A stretch of 48,829 nucleotides of DNA from contig JAFTCJ010000005.1 of NCBI GenBank assembly GCA_017454765.1, forward strand, positions 1 through 48,829. Reading direction: 5' to 3'. The DNA comes from Erysipelotrichaceae bacterium (GTDB taxonomy: Bacteria > Bacillota_I > Bacilli_A > Erysipelotrichales > Erysipelotrichaceae). A program made the translations under genes and the position numbers. This document shows, piece by piece, positions 40,752-48,829 of this stretch (position 1 is the stretch's first letter; each line of letters begins with the position of its first letter). Below the pieces are notes generated by a model that was not told the DNA's origin, searched no databases, and saw only the letters and a program-made list of their open reading frames with translations.

Positions 40752-41630
40752 ATGAAACAATATCTGGATCTGTGCCGTGACGTTCTGGAAAACGGTGAAA
40801 AACGGGGAGACCGCACCGGGACAGGAACAATATCCAAATTCGGCTATCAGATGAGAGTCAATCTGGAAGACGGCTTCCCGCTTCTGACGACGAAGAAGGT
40901 CTTCTACAGAGGCATTTTTGAAGAACTGTTCTGGTTCCTGAAAGGCGAGACAAATATCCGGCCTCTGGCTCTCAAGAACGTAAAAATATGGAATGACTGG
41001 CCTTATGCCAAGTATAAGAATTCCAAAGAGTATCAGGGTGAGACGATGGAGGAATTCATCGCCAGGATCTGTGAGGATGAAGCCTTTGCGGACAAGTGGG
41101 GAGATCTGGGTCCCGTCTATGGCAAGCAGTGGCGTGATTTTGACGGCAGCGGTGTCGATCAGATCTCCGAACTGATCGAGAACCTGAAGAAGGATCCTTT
41201 CTCCAGAAGACATCTTGTCGTGGCTTACAATCCGGCGCAGGTCGATGAGATGGCTCTGCCTCCCTGCCACGCTTTCTTCCAGTTTTATGTTTCCGCAGAC
41301 AAAAAGAAACTCAGCTGCCAGCTTTATCAGCGTTCGGCGGACCTGTTTTTAGGAGTCCCGTTCAATATCGCTTCCTATGCTCTGCTGCTGGCGATGGTCG
41401 CTCAGGTCTGCAGCTATGAACCTTATGAATTCATTCATACCTTCGGTGATGCCCACATTTATCTGGATCATGTGGATCAGATCAAGGAACAGCTCTCCAG
41501 GGAGCCCAGGCCTCTGCCGAAGCTGTGGCTGAACCCGGAGATAAAGAATATCTTTGATTTCACCATCGATGATGTCAAGGTACTGGATTATGATCCCTGG
41601 CCGGCGATCAAGGGGAAGGTGTCCGTATGA
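40752..41630 (+). CDS. thyA: Thymidylate synthase
   Basis: The 292-residue enzyme methylates dUMP to dTMP using methylenetetrahydrofolate and releases dihydrofolate. The catalytic Cys172 is in [32 protein letters not shown] and [20 protein letters not shown] are the folate/dUMP-binding N-terminal motifs, and [20 protein letters not shown] is also canonical. GAGGAAGGTGG precedes the ATG. Its stop overlaps the start of the DHFR ORF (ATGA), so the two enzymes of the thymidylate cycle are translated together. Confidence 0.97.
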   Translation: MKQYLDLCRDVLENGEKRGDRTGTGTISKFGYQMRVNLEDGFPLLTTKKVFYRGIFEELFWFLKGETNIRPLALKNVKIWNDWPYAKYKNSKEYQGETMEEFIARICEDEAFADKWGDLGPVYGKQWRDFDGSGVDQISELIENLKKDPFSRRHLVVAYNPAQVDEMALPPCHAFFQFYVSADKKKLSCQLYQRSADLFLGVPFNIASYALLLAMVAQVCSYEPYEFIHTFGDAHIYLDHVDQIKEQLSREPRPLPKLWLNPEIKNIFDFTIDDVKVLDYDPWPAIKGKVSV

Positions 41631-43090
41631 TCAGCTTCTCAGTCGCATTCGATCCCAACAGGGGGATCGGCATCAGAGGATCTCTGCCCTGGCATCTCAA
41701 GGATGAACTGAAGATCTTCAAACAGAATACCTTATACAAGAATATCCTGATGGGCCAGACGACCTTCGATACCCTGCCCAGGAAACTGACGGACAGGTAT
41801 ATCACGGTCGTTTCGATCGATCCGGACTATACAGCAGAAGATGCTGAGGTCACTCACGATCTGATCGCTTTCCTGAAGGAACATGAAAACGATGAGACGG
41901 AATACATCGTATGCGGAGGTGCTTCGATCTACAGACAGGCTTATCCGTATGCGAAGAAAGCTTATATCTCTTTTGTGAAACAGGCATATGAAGTCGATGC
42001 TTATTTCGATGTCTATGACGAAAACGACTGGATCGTTTCCAAAGAGGTCGATTATCCCGATTTTGTTTACCGTGAATTAAAGAGAAAAGGAGCAGACATG
42101 ACAAGAAAAGACGGTAACATCTACGTCCCGTTTGAGGACAGAAAAGGCAATGAATCCATCGTTTATTTCACCAGGGACATATCCCCGGCAGGTATTAAGA
42201 AAGCCTATGAGAAAGTGAATGCGAACATTTGCGGCAAGGTAGCCATCAAGCTGCATACCGGTGAGAAGAACGGTCCTAACATCATACCTGCCAAATGGGT
42301 GAAGGAAGTGATGGAGAGCTGCGAATCCCTGAAGGATGCGACGATCATCGAGACCAATACTTACTATGAAGGTGACCGTTACACTACCGAGCAGCACAGA
42401 GAGACACTGGAAGTCAACGGCTGGACCTTCTGCCCGGTCGATATCACCGACGAGGAAGGGACAGTCGATCTGCCTGTCGAAGGCGGCAACTGGTTCGATC
42501 ATATGACAGTAGGTTCGCATATGGTGAATTATGATTCCCTGTTTACCCTGACGCATTTCAAAGGTCATACCCAGGGCGGTTTCGGCGGTTCCAACAAGAA
42601 CATCGGTATCGGCTGTGCAGACGGCCGTATCGGCAAGGCCATGATTCATTCCAGCGAAAAGGGTCAATGGGCAACCAGAGAAGAAGAACTGATGGAGAAG
42701 ATCTCGGAATCTACCAAGGCGACGATCGATTTCTTCGGCAAGCATGTGACTTATGTCAACGTCATGAGGAACATGTCTGTTTCCTGCGACTGCGAAGGTC
42801 TGGCAGCAGCACCGGTCGTGACACCTAATGTCGGTATTCTGGCTTCCACAGATATCTGTGCGATCGACAGCGCCTGTGTCGACCTGGTACATGCGATGAC
42901 TCAGGAGCAGCATCACGACCTCTGGGAGAGGATGCAGTCCAGACACGGCTTCCGTCAGCTGTCCTACATGAAAGAGCTGGGTATGGGCAACGACCGCTAC
43001 ATCCTGATCGATCTGGACAACGATGAGGTCCGCATCTCTGCGAAAGAAGCAGTCAAGGATGTCATACCGTTCAAGAGAGTCGAATTCTGA
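41627..43090 (+). CDS. Dihydrofolate reductase fused in frame to a DUF362 domain
   Basis: The 487-residue frame has two parts. Residues 1-157 are a complete [24 protein letters not shown] with the Trp and acidic active-site residues, [12 protein letters not shown], and IVCGGASIY. It regenerates tetrahydrofolate for ThyA. Residues 158-487 are a DUF362 domain with [20 protein letters not shown] and [17 protein letters not shown]; the ferredoxin insert found in many DUF362 proteins is missing. The junction carries AAAGGAG five bases before ATG 42098, the first codon of the DUF362 part, so the domain can also be made alone. Dropping one T from GAATTAA at the junction would create a stop after FVYRE, so a recent insertion or sequencing error is possible. 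No function is known for DUF362 alone. Confidence 0.85.
   Translation: MISFSVAFDPNRGIGIRGSLPWHLKDELKIFKQNTLYKNILMGQTTFDTLPRKLTDRYITVVSIDPDYTAEDAEVTHDLIAFLKEHENDETEYIVCGGASIYRQAYPYAKKAYISFVKQAYEVDAYFDVYDENDWIVSKEVDYPDFVYRELKRKGADMTRKDGNIYVPFEDRKGNESIVYFTRDISPAGIKKAYEKVNANICGKVAIKLHTGEKNGPNIIPAKWVKEVMESCESLKDATIIETNTYYEGDRYTTEQHRETLEVNGWTFCPVDITDEEGTVDLPVEGGNWFDHMTVGSHMVNYDSLFTLTHFKGHTQGGFGGSNKNIGIGCADGRIGKAMIHSSEKGQWATREEELMEKISESTKATIDFFGKHVTYVNVMRNMSVSCDCEGLAAAPVVTPNVGILASTDICAIDSACVDLVHAMTQEQHHDLWERMQSRHGFRQLSYMKELGMGNDRYILIDLDNDEVRISAKEAVKDVIPFKRVEF
42086..42100 (+). promoter_or_regulatory. Internal ribosome binding site and start codon for the DUF362 part
   Basis: AAAGGAG (42086-42092) and ATG (42098-42100) lie inside the DHFR-DUF362 reading frame, in frame with the downstream domain. 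Spacing is good, so independent initiation is plausible. Confidence 0.6.
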
Positions 43091-43114
43091 TCCTTCACAT
43101 TAACGATCATTGAT

Positions 43115-43150
43115 AAACAGGTATACGATTTACGGTTTACCTGTTTTTTT
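43115..43150 (+). terminator. Intrinsic terminator of thyA-DHFR-DUF362
   Basis: AAACAGGTA (43115-43123) pairs with TACCTGTTT (43138-43146) around a 14-base loop, followed by a T-run. Confidence 0.8.
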
Positions 43151-43170
43151 CTGCATCAGAAGCTAAAAAT

Positions 43171-43201
43171 ACTGCATATATTTTGATATAATATATGCAG
43201 T
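43171..43201. promoter_or_regulatory. Large palindromic operator over the fic promoter
   Basis: ACTGCATATAT (43171-43181) and ATATATGCAGT (43191-43201) are perfect 11-bp half-sites around a 9-base spacer. The extended -10 box TGATATAAT (about 43184-43192) lies inside it. A bound dimer would cover the -10 box and the transcription start, as expected for repression. Confidence 0.7.
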
Positions 43202-43215
43202 AAAGGATACAGAGC

Positions 43216-44271
43216 ATGCACAAATATGATTATTCGTTTTTAAAGGATTTTCGTATCACAAGTAAACTGGTCTCTTTGAGCAACGTGATATCAGAAACCA
43301 ATTTCAAGCTTGATCTGCAGAAAAAGAATTATCCTGATGCATTTGCGAAACTGCATGAAAGAGCTGTTGTCGATTCGACTGTCTCTTCAAACAGGATCGA
43401 AGGTGTTGAAACAAGTGAAAAAAGGATAAAGGAATTATTCAATGAGTCGGCCAGGCCTTTTAACCATGACGAACAGGAGATCAGCGGATACAGGGATGCT
43501 GTCGTTTTCATCAGCGACCATCATCAGGACTTATCAATCAGTGAGAAAACGATCAGGAAGATTCATGAGATACTGATGTACTATACAGACGGATCCAAGG
43601 GAAAATATAAAACAACCGATAATCAGATTACAGCAAAATATGAAGACGGTTCATATGAGACAGTCTTTTCTCCTGTAAAAGCGGAAGAAACAGAGAAGAA
43701 TATTAGAGAACTCGTCAAAGCATATCAGAATGCAAAATCTGATTACGAGATCAATCCGATGCTGCTGATCCCTTGTTTCATCGTTGACTTTCTGTCGATC
43801 CACCCGTTTTCTGATGGCAACGGCCGTGTTTCCAGACTGCTGACTCTTCTGATGCTGTATAACGAAGGATATGATGTCGGAAAATACATTTCCTATGAAA
43901 AGATGATCGAGGAGTATAAATGGCATTACTATCAGGAACTGAACAGATCACAGATCGGCTGGCATGAAAATCAGAATGATTATTCCGCTTTTATCGTTTT
44001 TCATTTTCAGATTCTGTATCGCTGTTTCACGGAGATCAGCAGAAGATTCACAGTGGGAGAAAACGACAAAAAGCTGAGTAAAAAGAAGAGGATTGAAAAT
44101 GTTCTGCGTAATACGGTGATTCCGATCTCTAAAAGCGATATTGCCGAAGCGTTGCCCGATGTCAGTATCACAACGATTGAGAATACACTGAACCAGTTGC
44201 TGAAACAAGAAAAGATCGTTAAGATCGGATCTTATAAGGATGCCAGGTATATCGGAAAAGAAGAGATATGA
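43216..44271 (+). CDS. Fic-family AMPylase with inhibitory motif and C-terminal winged helix
   Basis: The 351-residue protein has the intact Fic motif HPFSDGNGRVSR at residues 196-207 (His196 catalytic), so it should transfer AMP or a related nucleotide to a protein hydroxyl. SSNRIEG at 57-63 matches the inhibitory [S/T]xxxE[G/N] motif, with Glu62 predicted to block ATP orientation in an N-terminal inhibitory helix (class II Fic). The C-terminal 60 residues (SKSDIAEALPDVSITTIENT) look like a winged helix. Together with the palindrome over its promoter this suggests autoregulation. AAAGGA precedes the ATG. The gene reads more AT-rich than its neighbours, hinting at horizontal acquisition. No separate antitoxin is seen. 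Confidence 0.9.
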   Translation: MHKYDYSFLKDFRITSKLVSLSNVISETNFKLDLQKKNYPDAFAKLHERAVVDSTVSSNRIEGVETSEKRIKELFNESARPFNHDEQEISGYRDAVVFISDHHQDLSISEKTIRKIHEILMYYTDGSKGKYKTTDNQITAKYEDGSYETVFSPVKAEETEKNIRELVKAYQNAKSDYEINPMLLIPCFIVDFLSIHPFSDGNGRVSRLLTLLMLYNEGYDVGKYISYEKMIEEYKWHYYQELNRSQIGWHENQNDYSAFIVFHFQILYRCFTEISRRFTVGENDKKLSKKKRIENVLRNTVIPISKSDIAEALPDVSITTIENTLNQLLKQEKIVKIGSYKDARYIGKEEI

Positions 44272-44280
44272 ACAAATAGA

Positions 44281-44323
44281 AAAGCTGTCAGGATCTGATA
44301 TCGGATCGCCGACAGCTTTTTAT
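44281..44323. terminator. Terminator between fic and the alcohol dehydrogenase gene
   Basis: AAAAGCTGTC (44281-44290) pairs perfectly with GACAGCTTTT (44312-44321) around a structured loop. It can serve both convergent genes. Confidence 0.8.
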
Positions 44324-44330
44324 TCTGTTA

Positions 44331-45497
44331 TTACAGGCAGGCGGTATAGATCGCTTCGATGTCTTCTTCTCTGATCGGAACGAAACCTCTTTCCAGCTTG
44401 CCGTTCCTGTTGGCGTGGGCAGCCATGGCTTTGAAGTTTGTCTCGTCGATGTTCAGTTCAGACAGCGACATCGGAACACCGGACTTCCTGAAGAAATCTT
44501 CCAGGGCATCGATGCCGGCTTTGACCAGCTCATCTTCATCATTGCCTTCCAGGCCCCAGACGTTTCTGGCAAAACGGACGAAGCGCCATTTGCAGGAAGG
44601 ATCTTTTTCAACGATATGTCTCATCCACCTCGGTGTCAGGATCGCCAGACCCACACCGTGGGTGATGTCATAATAAGCTGAGAGTTCATGTTCCATGGCG
44701 TGGCAGGGCCAGCTGCCGACTTCCTTGCCGTATTCGGGGATACCGGAACAGGCGATGGAAGCATCGGCCATCAGATTGGCTCTGGCGGAATAATTGTCCG
44801 GCTGTTCAAGGGCGATGGGCATGTTTTTGATGACGGACTTGAGTACCGTCTCGGCAATGCCGTCATAGAGATCGCTGTCATCAGTCACAGAGAAATAGCC
44901 TTCCATGATATGGGACATGATGTCGATGGATCCGGATGCCGTCTGATATTTTGAGACCGAGAAGGTATAGGTCGGATCGCAGATCGAAACAGACGGGAAG
45001 GTCAGGACAGCGCCGATCTTCTCATTGGTATCGGGATTGGAGATGACAGCGGAATTGTCATATTCGCTGCCGGTTGCGGATAGAGTCAGGATATCGATTA
45101 GAGGAAGTGCTTTCCTGTCTTTTTCGTAGTGGGTGATCATGTCCCAGAGATCATCGCCTTCATAGTAGACACCGCAGGCGATGGCTTTCGAGCAGTCGAT
45201 CGTGGATCCGCCGCCGACAGCCAGGATGACGTCAATATCATTTTCTTTACAGATTTCAACACCTTTTATGACGGAGCTGATACGGGGATTGGGCTCGATG
45301 CCGCTTAGTTCAAAGATCTCGAATTCATCATTCAGGATCTTGAGGATCTCATCATAGAGTCCGCTCTTTTTGACCGATCCGCCGCCGTAGGTCATCAGGA
45401 CCCTGTTTCCAAACTGCTGCAGAGACTGTTTCAGATAGGAAATGCTGCCCTTGCCGAAACAGATCTTGGTCGGGATATCATGGACATAATTATTCAT
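44331..45497 (-). CDS. Iron-containing alcohol dehydrogenase, BdhA/YqhD type
   Basis: The 388-residue protein is a group III dehydrogenase of the butanol dehydrogenase/YqhD branch, which usually uses NADPH to reduce aldehydes. Metal ligands are in GSIDIMSHIMEGYF (Asp and His) and CHAMEHELSAYYDITHG (two His). The nucleotide loop is AVGGGSTIDCSKAIA. It differs clearly from the FucO-like enzyme at 14556, so the two probably have separate cofactors and substrates. Upstream bases match AGAGGTGAAGC as ribosome site. No Rex-like box precedes it. Confidence 0.9.
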   Translation of the reverse strand: MNNYVHDIPTKICFGKGSISYLKQSLQQFGNRVLMTYGGGSVKKSGLYDEILKILNDEFEIFELSGIEPNPRISSVIKGVEICKENDIDVILAVGGGSTIDCSKAIACGVYYEGDDLWDMITHYEKDRKALPLIDILTLSATGSEYDNSAVISNPDTNEKIGAVLTFPSVSICDPTYTFSVSKYQTASGSIDIMSHIMEGYFSVTDDSDLYDGIAETVLKSVIKNMPIALEQPDNYSARANLMADASIACSGIPEYGKEVGSWPCHAMEHELSAYYDITHGVGLAILTPRWMRHIVEKDPSCKWRFVRFARNVWGLEGNDEDELVKAGIDALEDFFRKSGVPMSLSELNIDETNFKAMAAHANRNGKLERGFVPIREEDIEAIYTACL

Positions 45498-45661
45498 AGC
45501 TTCACCTCTTTATCTGATACTATCATAACGCATATCGTCTCTCTGCTGAACGGAAGTGCTTCCAAGAGGATTCATATCGATAATGAAAAAAGATGAAATG
45601 ATGAAGCTTCAAAGTTTTAGTAGAATATAGTTGTAGCATCATTTCCCAAGAAAGGAGCCCC

Positions 45662-46516
45662 ATGTACAAGATCCTGAGTAAAAAACCATTGAATGCGACT
45701 GTGACCCAGATGGAGATCGAAGCGCCTCTGGTCGCCCGAAAAGCCAGACCGGGTCAGTTTATCATCTTACGAGTCAATGAAGAGGGAGAGAGGATCCCTC
45801 TGACCGTTGCCGGTACCGATCAGGAGAGAGGTGCCGTCAAGATCATCTTCCAGATCGTCGGAGCGACGACGGAGACATTGAACCATAAGGAAGAAGGAGA
45901 ATACATCGAAGACTTTGTCGGTCCTCTGGGAGAGCCGACAAAGACGGAAGGGAAAAAGAAGGTCTGCATCGTCGGCGGCGGTGTGGGCTGTGCGATCGCC
46001 ATGCCGGTGGCACAGGAGTTCCACCGCTTGGGTGCGGATGTCACTTCGGTCATCGGTTTCAGAAACAAGGATATCGTCATTCTGGAAGACGAGTTCAAAG
46101 AGTGTTCAGACAGGCTGTTCGTCATGACGGATGACGGAAGCTACGGCAGACACGGCAATGTGACGGTTCCGCTCAAGGAGATGCTGGAAGCAGGAGAACG
46201 CTTCGATGAGATCATCACGATCGGACCGCTGATCATGATGAAGTTCGTCGTACTGACCGCAAAGCCTTATGAGGTACCGGTCACCGTCAGTATGAATCCG
46301 ATCATGATCGACGGAACGGGAATGTGCGGCTGCTGCAGGCTGACTCTGAATGAAGACGGAAAGAAAGTGACGAAATTTGCCTGTGTGGACGGACCTGATT
46401 TCAACGGCTATGAAGTTGATTTCGATGAGGCGATGTCCAGAAACAGGATGTATACGGATTTTGAGAGGCACGCCTATGAAAAGACCTGCAATCTCTTTGC
46501 GAAGGAGGTACAGTAA
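45662..46516 (+). CDS. nfnA: NADH-dependent ferredoxin:NADP oxidoreductase, alpha subunit (NfnA-like)
   Basis: The 284-residue subunit has a FAD-binding beta-barrel (RPGQFIILRVNEEGERIPLT), an NAD(P)-binding Rossmann part (VCIVGGGVGCAIAMPVAQE) and a C-terminal [2Fe-2S] site with Cys in GTGMCGCCRLTLN and KFACVDGPDFNG. It pairs with the 468-residue protein downstream, its start overlapping by one base. NfnAB couples NADH and reduced ferredoxin oxidation to reduction of two NADP by electron bifurcation in fermenting anaerobes. The same genes are often named sulfide dehydrogenase or glutamate synthase subunits. AAAGGAG precedes the ATG. Confidence 0.88.
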   Translation: MYKILSKKPLNATVTQMEIEAPLVARKARPGQFIILRVNEEGERIPLTVAGTDQERGAVKIIFQIVGATTETLNHKEEGEYIEDFVGPLGEPTKTEGKKKVCIVGGGVGCAIAMPVAQEFHRLGADVTSVIGFRNKDIVILEDEFKECSDRLFVMTDDGSYGRHGNVTVPLKEMLEAGERFDEIITIGPLIMMKFVVLTAKPYEVPVTVSMNPIMIDGTGMCGCCRLTLNEDGKKVTKFACVDGPDFNGYEVDFDEAMSRNRMYTDFERHAYEKTCNLFAKEVQ

Positions 46517-47922
46517 TGGCGCTTGTTGAAAAAAAACATGAGATGCCTGTACAGGCTCCTGAAGTCAGAGCGCATAATTTTGAGGAAGTCGCTCTGGGCT
46601 ATGATGAAGAGACTGCTCTGGCGGAAGCACAGAGATGTCTCAATTGCAAGAATCAGCCCTGCGTGGAAGGCTGTCCGGTCAATATCCATATCCCGGAGTT
46701 CATCGCCAGGGTGAAAGAAGGCAAATATGAGGAAGCCTATCAGATGATCAACCTGACTTCTTCATTGCCGGCAGTATGCGGCAGAGTCTGTCCGCAGGAA
46801 AGACAGTGTGAATCCAAGTGTACGATGGGTATCCGTTTTGAGCCGGTCGGCATCGGCAGACTCGAAAGGTTCGTGGCTGATTATCACAACGCGTTGGAGG
46901 ATGTCGTGATCGAAAAGCCGGAATCAAACGGTCACAAAGTGGCAGTAGTAGGTTCCGGTCCTTCGGGACTGACCTGTGCCGGCGATCTGGCAAAGAAAGG
47001 CTACGAGGTCACTGTGTTCGAGGCTCTGCATCGGGCAGGCGGTGTCCTGGTCTACGGTATTCCGGAGTTCAGGCTTCCCAAACGCATCGTTGCCAAGGAA
47101 ATCGATGCCCTGAAGAAACTGGGCGTTGATGTGCAGACCAATGTCGTCATCGGAAAGACCCTGACGATCGAGGAACTCTTTGAGATGGGCTATGAAGCGG
47201 TGTTCGTAGGTTCCGGTGCCGGACTGCCCAATTTCATGAACATTCCGGGCGAATCCTATAAGGGTGTTTATTCGGCAAATGAATTTCTGACCAGATCCAA
47301 TCTGATGAAGGCTTATGAGAATGACCCGGTCACGCCGATCATGAAAGGCGGAAAAGTCGCGGTCGTCGGCGGCGGAAACGTGGCGATGGATGCGGCCAGG
47401 ACCGCATTGAGACTGGGTGCTGATAAGGTCTATATCGTCTACAGAAGATCGCTGGAGGAACTGCCGGCCAGAAAAGAGGAAGTCGAACACGCCATGGAAG
47501 AGGGCATCGATTTCAGATTATTGAATAATCCGGTGGAGATCCTGGGTTACAATAATCCGGAAGATCCAAGAGATCCGAAGAACGGCTTTGTCACCGGTAT
47601 GAAGTGCATTCAGATGGAGCTGGGTGAACCTGACCAGTCAGGCAGAAGAAGACCGGTGGAGATCCCGGATTCGGAATTCGTACTGGATGTTGATACGGTC
47701 ATCATGGCCATCGGCACTTCGCCCAATCCGCTGATCAAGAATACGACGGAAGGCCTAGAGGTCAATAAGAAAGGCGGTATCATCATCAACGAGGACGCCA
47801 TGACCAGTAAGGACGGTGTGTTTGCCGGAGGCGATGCGGTGACCGGTGCAGCAACTGTCATTTCCGCCATGGGTGCCGGCAAACTGGCAGCCAGAGGCAT
47901 TGATGAATATCTGAAGAAATAA
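46516..47922 (+). CDS. nfnB: NADH-dependent ferredoxin:NADP oxidoreductase, beta subunit (NfnB-like)
   Basis: The 468-residue subunit resembles the small subunit of glutamate synthase. Two [4Fe-4S] clusters are supplied by CLNCKNQPCVEGCPVNIHIP and CGRVCPQERQCESKC in the first 110 residues. A FAD-binding domain starts at VAVVGSGPSGLTCAGDLA and a NADP(H)-binding one at VAVVGGGNVAMDAARTA; the C-terminal FAGGDAVTGAATVISAMGAG completes the FAD site. No glutamate synthase large subunit is nearby, while NfnA precedes it directly, which favours the NfnAB assignment. Confidence 0.9.
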   Translation: MALVEKKHEMPVQAPEVRAHNFEEVALGYDEETALAEAQRCLNCKNQPCVEGCPVNIHIPEFIARVKEGKYEEAYQMINLTSSLPAVCGRVCPQERQCESKCTMGIRFEPVGIGRLERFVADYHNALEDVVIEKPESNGHKVAVVGSGPSGLTCAGDLAKKGYEVTVFEALHRAGGVLVYGIPEFRLPKRIVAKEIDALKKLGVDVQTNVVIGKTLTIEELFEMGYEAVFVGSGAGLPNFMNIPGESYKGVYSANEFLTRSNLMKAYENDPVTPIMKGGKVAVVGGGNVAMDAARTALRLGADKVYIVYRRSLEELPARKEEVEHAMEEGIDFRLLNNPVEILGYNNPEDPRDPKNGFVTGMKCIQMELGEPDQSGRRRPVEIPDSEFVLDVDTVIMAIGTSPNPLIKNTTEGLEVNKKGGIIINEDAMTSKDGVFAGGDAVTGAATVISAMGAGKLAARGIDEYLKK

Positions 47923-47923
47923 T

Positions 47924-48700
47924 ATGAAAATCTATATCCGTTCCAACAACTTTACCGATATCCAGCAGAAACAGGCGATGGAATGCATCGATGTTTTAAG
48001 CAGCAAGGGACATGAGTGTTCCGTCTCCGGACATACTTCAAAACTGCTTTACGGGGATGATTCCCATTATCTGTTTTCACCTGCAGCGTGCGATCTGATC
48101 ATTTCTTTAGGCGGAGACGGAGCCTTGCTGTCGGCAGCCAAGACGGCGATCGAAGCTGATAAGCCTCTGCTGGGAATCAACAGCGGCAGAAGGGGCTATC
48201 TTTGTGCGATGTCCTACAGTGACCTGCCGCGTTTTAATGAACTGTATGAAAAATGCGGGATCAGTGAAAGAAGCCTTCTGTGTTTTGAACATGAAGGAAG
48301 GGAATACGACGCGGTCAACGACATCGTCGTTTCCAAGAGCGATTTCGGCAAGACCGTCGACCTGCACGTGAGTATCGAAGGCCAGGAGGAATTCGAGGTC
48401 AGAGGCGACGGCGTCATCCTGTGTACACCGACCGGTTCGACAGCCTACAATCTCTCCGCTTCCGGTCCCAGGCTCGATGTGAAGGCCGATGTCTTTGCGG
48501 TCACGCCGATCTGCGCCCATGACAAGAACATTTATTCCAGAGTCATCTCCGATGAAAGAAAGATCAGGGTCTTCGTCAATCATGAGAATGCGATGATCTA
48601 CTGCGACGGTGAGTTTATCTGTGATACCGATTCGGAAGCGGTCTTTGAAAGATCGAAGCGGAAGCTGAAGCTCTGCCTGAATAAGGATTGGAAGGATTAG
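47924..48700 (+). CDS. nadK: NAD kinase
   Basis: The 258-residue enzyme phosphorylates NAD to NADP. The family motif GGDGALLSAAK is at about 64-74, NDIVVSKSDFGK carries the NE/D motif (here ND), and CTPTGSTAYNLSASGP is the diagnostic C-terminal motif. Length is near the lower end of the family. It starts two bases after the nfnB stop, so it is in the same operon. The grouping makes sense: NadK supplies NADP and NfnAB reduces it. A structured GC-rich sequence begins right after its stop. Confidence 0.95.
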   Translation: MKIYIRSNNFTDIQQKQAMECIDVLSSKGHECSVSGHTSKLLYGDDSHYLFSPAACDLIISLGGDGALLSAAKTAIEADKPLLGINSGRRGYLCAMSYSDLPRFNELYEKCGISERSLLCFEHEGREYDAVNDIVVSKSDFGKTVDLHVSIEGQEEFEVRGDGVILCTPTGSTAYNLSASGPRLDVKADVFAVTPICAHDKNIYSRVISDERKIRVFVNHENAMIYCDGEFICDTDSEAVFERSKRKLKLCLNKDWKD

Positions 48701-48829
48701 ACCCGTTCACGGGTAAGAAGAGGTAACAGGACGCAAGTGGCAGGCTGTTCTGTGCGCGAATACGCGCCGCTGTCATCATCAGGCCCTCGTGGCCGAAAAA
48801 GAAGAACCACCGGCTAAGCCGGTGGGTTA
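48701..48829. other. GC-rich multi-hairpin element at the window edge (possible IS200/IS605-type end or structured RNA)
   Basis: Starting at the nadK stop, five hairpins can be drawn: ACCCG/CGGGT (48701-48714); AACAG/CTGTT (48725-48749), competing with TGGCAG/CTGTCA (48738-48775); GCGCG/CGCGC around AATA (48754-48767); GGCC/GGCC around CTCGT (48782-48794); and a terminal stem of CCACCGGC/GCCGGTGG around TAA (48807-48825). On the minus strand the last stem is followed by TTCTTCTTTTT, so it may be a terminator for a gene beyond the edge. The combination resembles IS200/IS605 subterminal hairpins or a structured RNA. No transposase or TnpB is in the window. Confidence 0.4.

Noticed and set aside
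43216..44271. Fic protein as half of a classic two-gene toxin-antitoxin pair
   Set aside because: No small antitoxin gene adjoins it and the inhibitory motif is within the same protein.
46516..47922. Glutamate synthase small subunit
   Set aside because: The large subunit is absent, while an NfnA-like subunit overlaps its start by one base; NfnAB explains the pair better.
1..48829. CRISPR arrays, prophage or rRNA genes
   Set aside because: No spaced direct-repeat array, phage structural gene or rRNA-like sequence was seen on reading the window.

Overview
The window looks like chromosome of a low-to-moderate-GC, anaerobic, fermentative member of the Bacillota, most like Erysipelotrichaceae or a related gut Firmicute. 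The grounds are strong AGGAGG-type ribosome binding sites, lipoproteins with short lipoboxes, a CIRCE-like heat-shock operator, a Rex-type box, a candidate cre site, ECF vitamin-transporter S components, clostripain, two iron-containing alcohol dehydrogenases and an NfnAB-type transhydrogenase. No phage, CRISPR array or complete insertion sequence is visible. The assignment is an inference from gene content and was not tested by any search.

Layout. 1-3.7 kb: the end of an unidentified gene, a small His/Met/Gly/Pro-rich protein behind two palindromes, TraX, a VanY-type carboxypeptidase, a macrodomain protein coupled to a 53-residue protein, and a MutT Nudix enzyme followed by a 13-codon micro-ORF. 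3.7-9.4 kb: a GH43 glycosidase, a secreted repeat protein, an operon of DUF4428 zinc-ribbon protein, small basic protein and clostripain, then tRNA-Ser(GGA). 9.4-13.3 kb: a beta-glucoside locus of RpiR regulator, 6-phospho-beta-glucosidase and PTS EIIBC, with two RpiR-type operators and a near-perfect cre site. 13.3-20.1 kb: phosphatases, a FucO-type dehydrogenase with a Rex-like box, a cyclophilin lipoprotein, a PHP phosphatase, GtrA, an alpha/beta hydrolase and a C69 dipeptidase.

20.1-23.5 kb: a divergent MocR regulator and a cluster of ECF S component, DUF3842 protein and second ECF S component; the second S gene has a structured leader ending in a terminator-like hairpin. 23.5-31 kb: Hsp20 under a CIRCE-like operator, a histidine phosphatase, a 5'-nucleotidase lipoprotein, a polysaccharide deacetylase and a 1117-residue ABC/FtsX fusion. 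31-37.7 kb: a degenerate Hpt-like protein overlapping mnmG, an AIM24-family protein, a triple CW_7-repeat protein without signal peptide, and an M16C peptidase. 37.8-43.1 kb: two HAD hydrolases, a DUF4362-like lipoprotein, a GNAT acetyltransferase, thyA, and a DHFR read in frame into a DUF362 domain. 43.2-48.8 kb: a Fic enzyme with a 31-bp palindrome over its promoter, a BdhA/YqhD-type dehydrogenase, nfnA-nfnB-nadK, and a GC-rich multi-hairpin stretch at the window edge.

Common threads are redox and nucleotide cofactors (fucO, bdhA, nfnAB, nadK, thyA, DHFR, mutT) and peptide or envelope turnover (VanY, clostripain, C69, M16C, deacetylase, CW_7 protein). The items most worth following are the DHFR-DUF362 fusion, the Fic autoregulatory palindrome, the unidentified ECF leader, the His/Met-rich small gene with paired operators, the CW_7 repeat protein and the terminal hairpin array.
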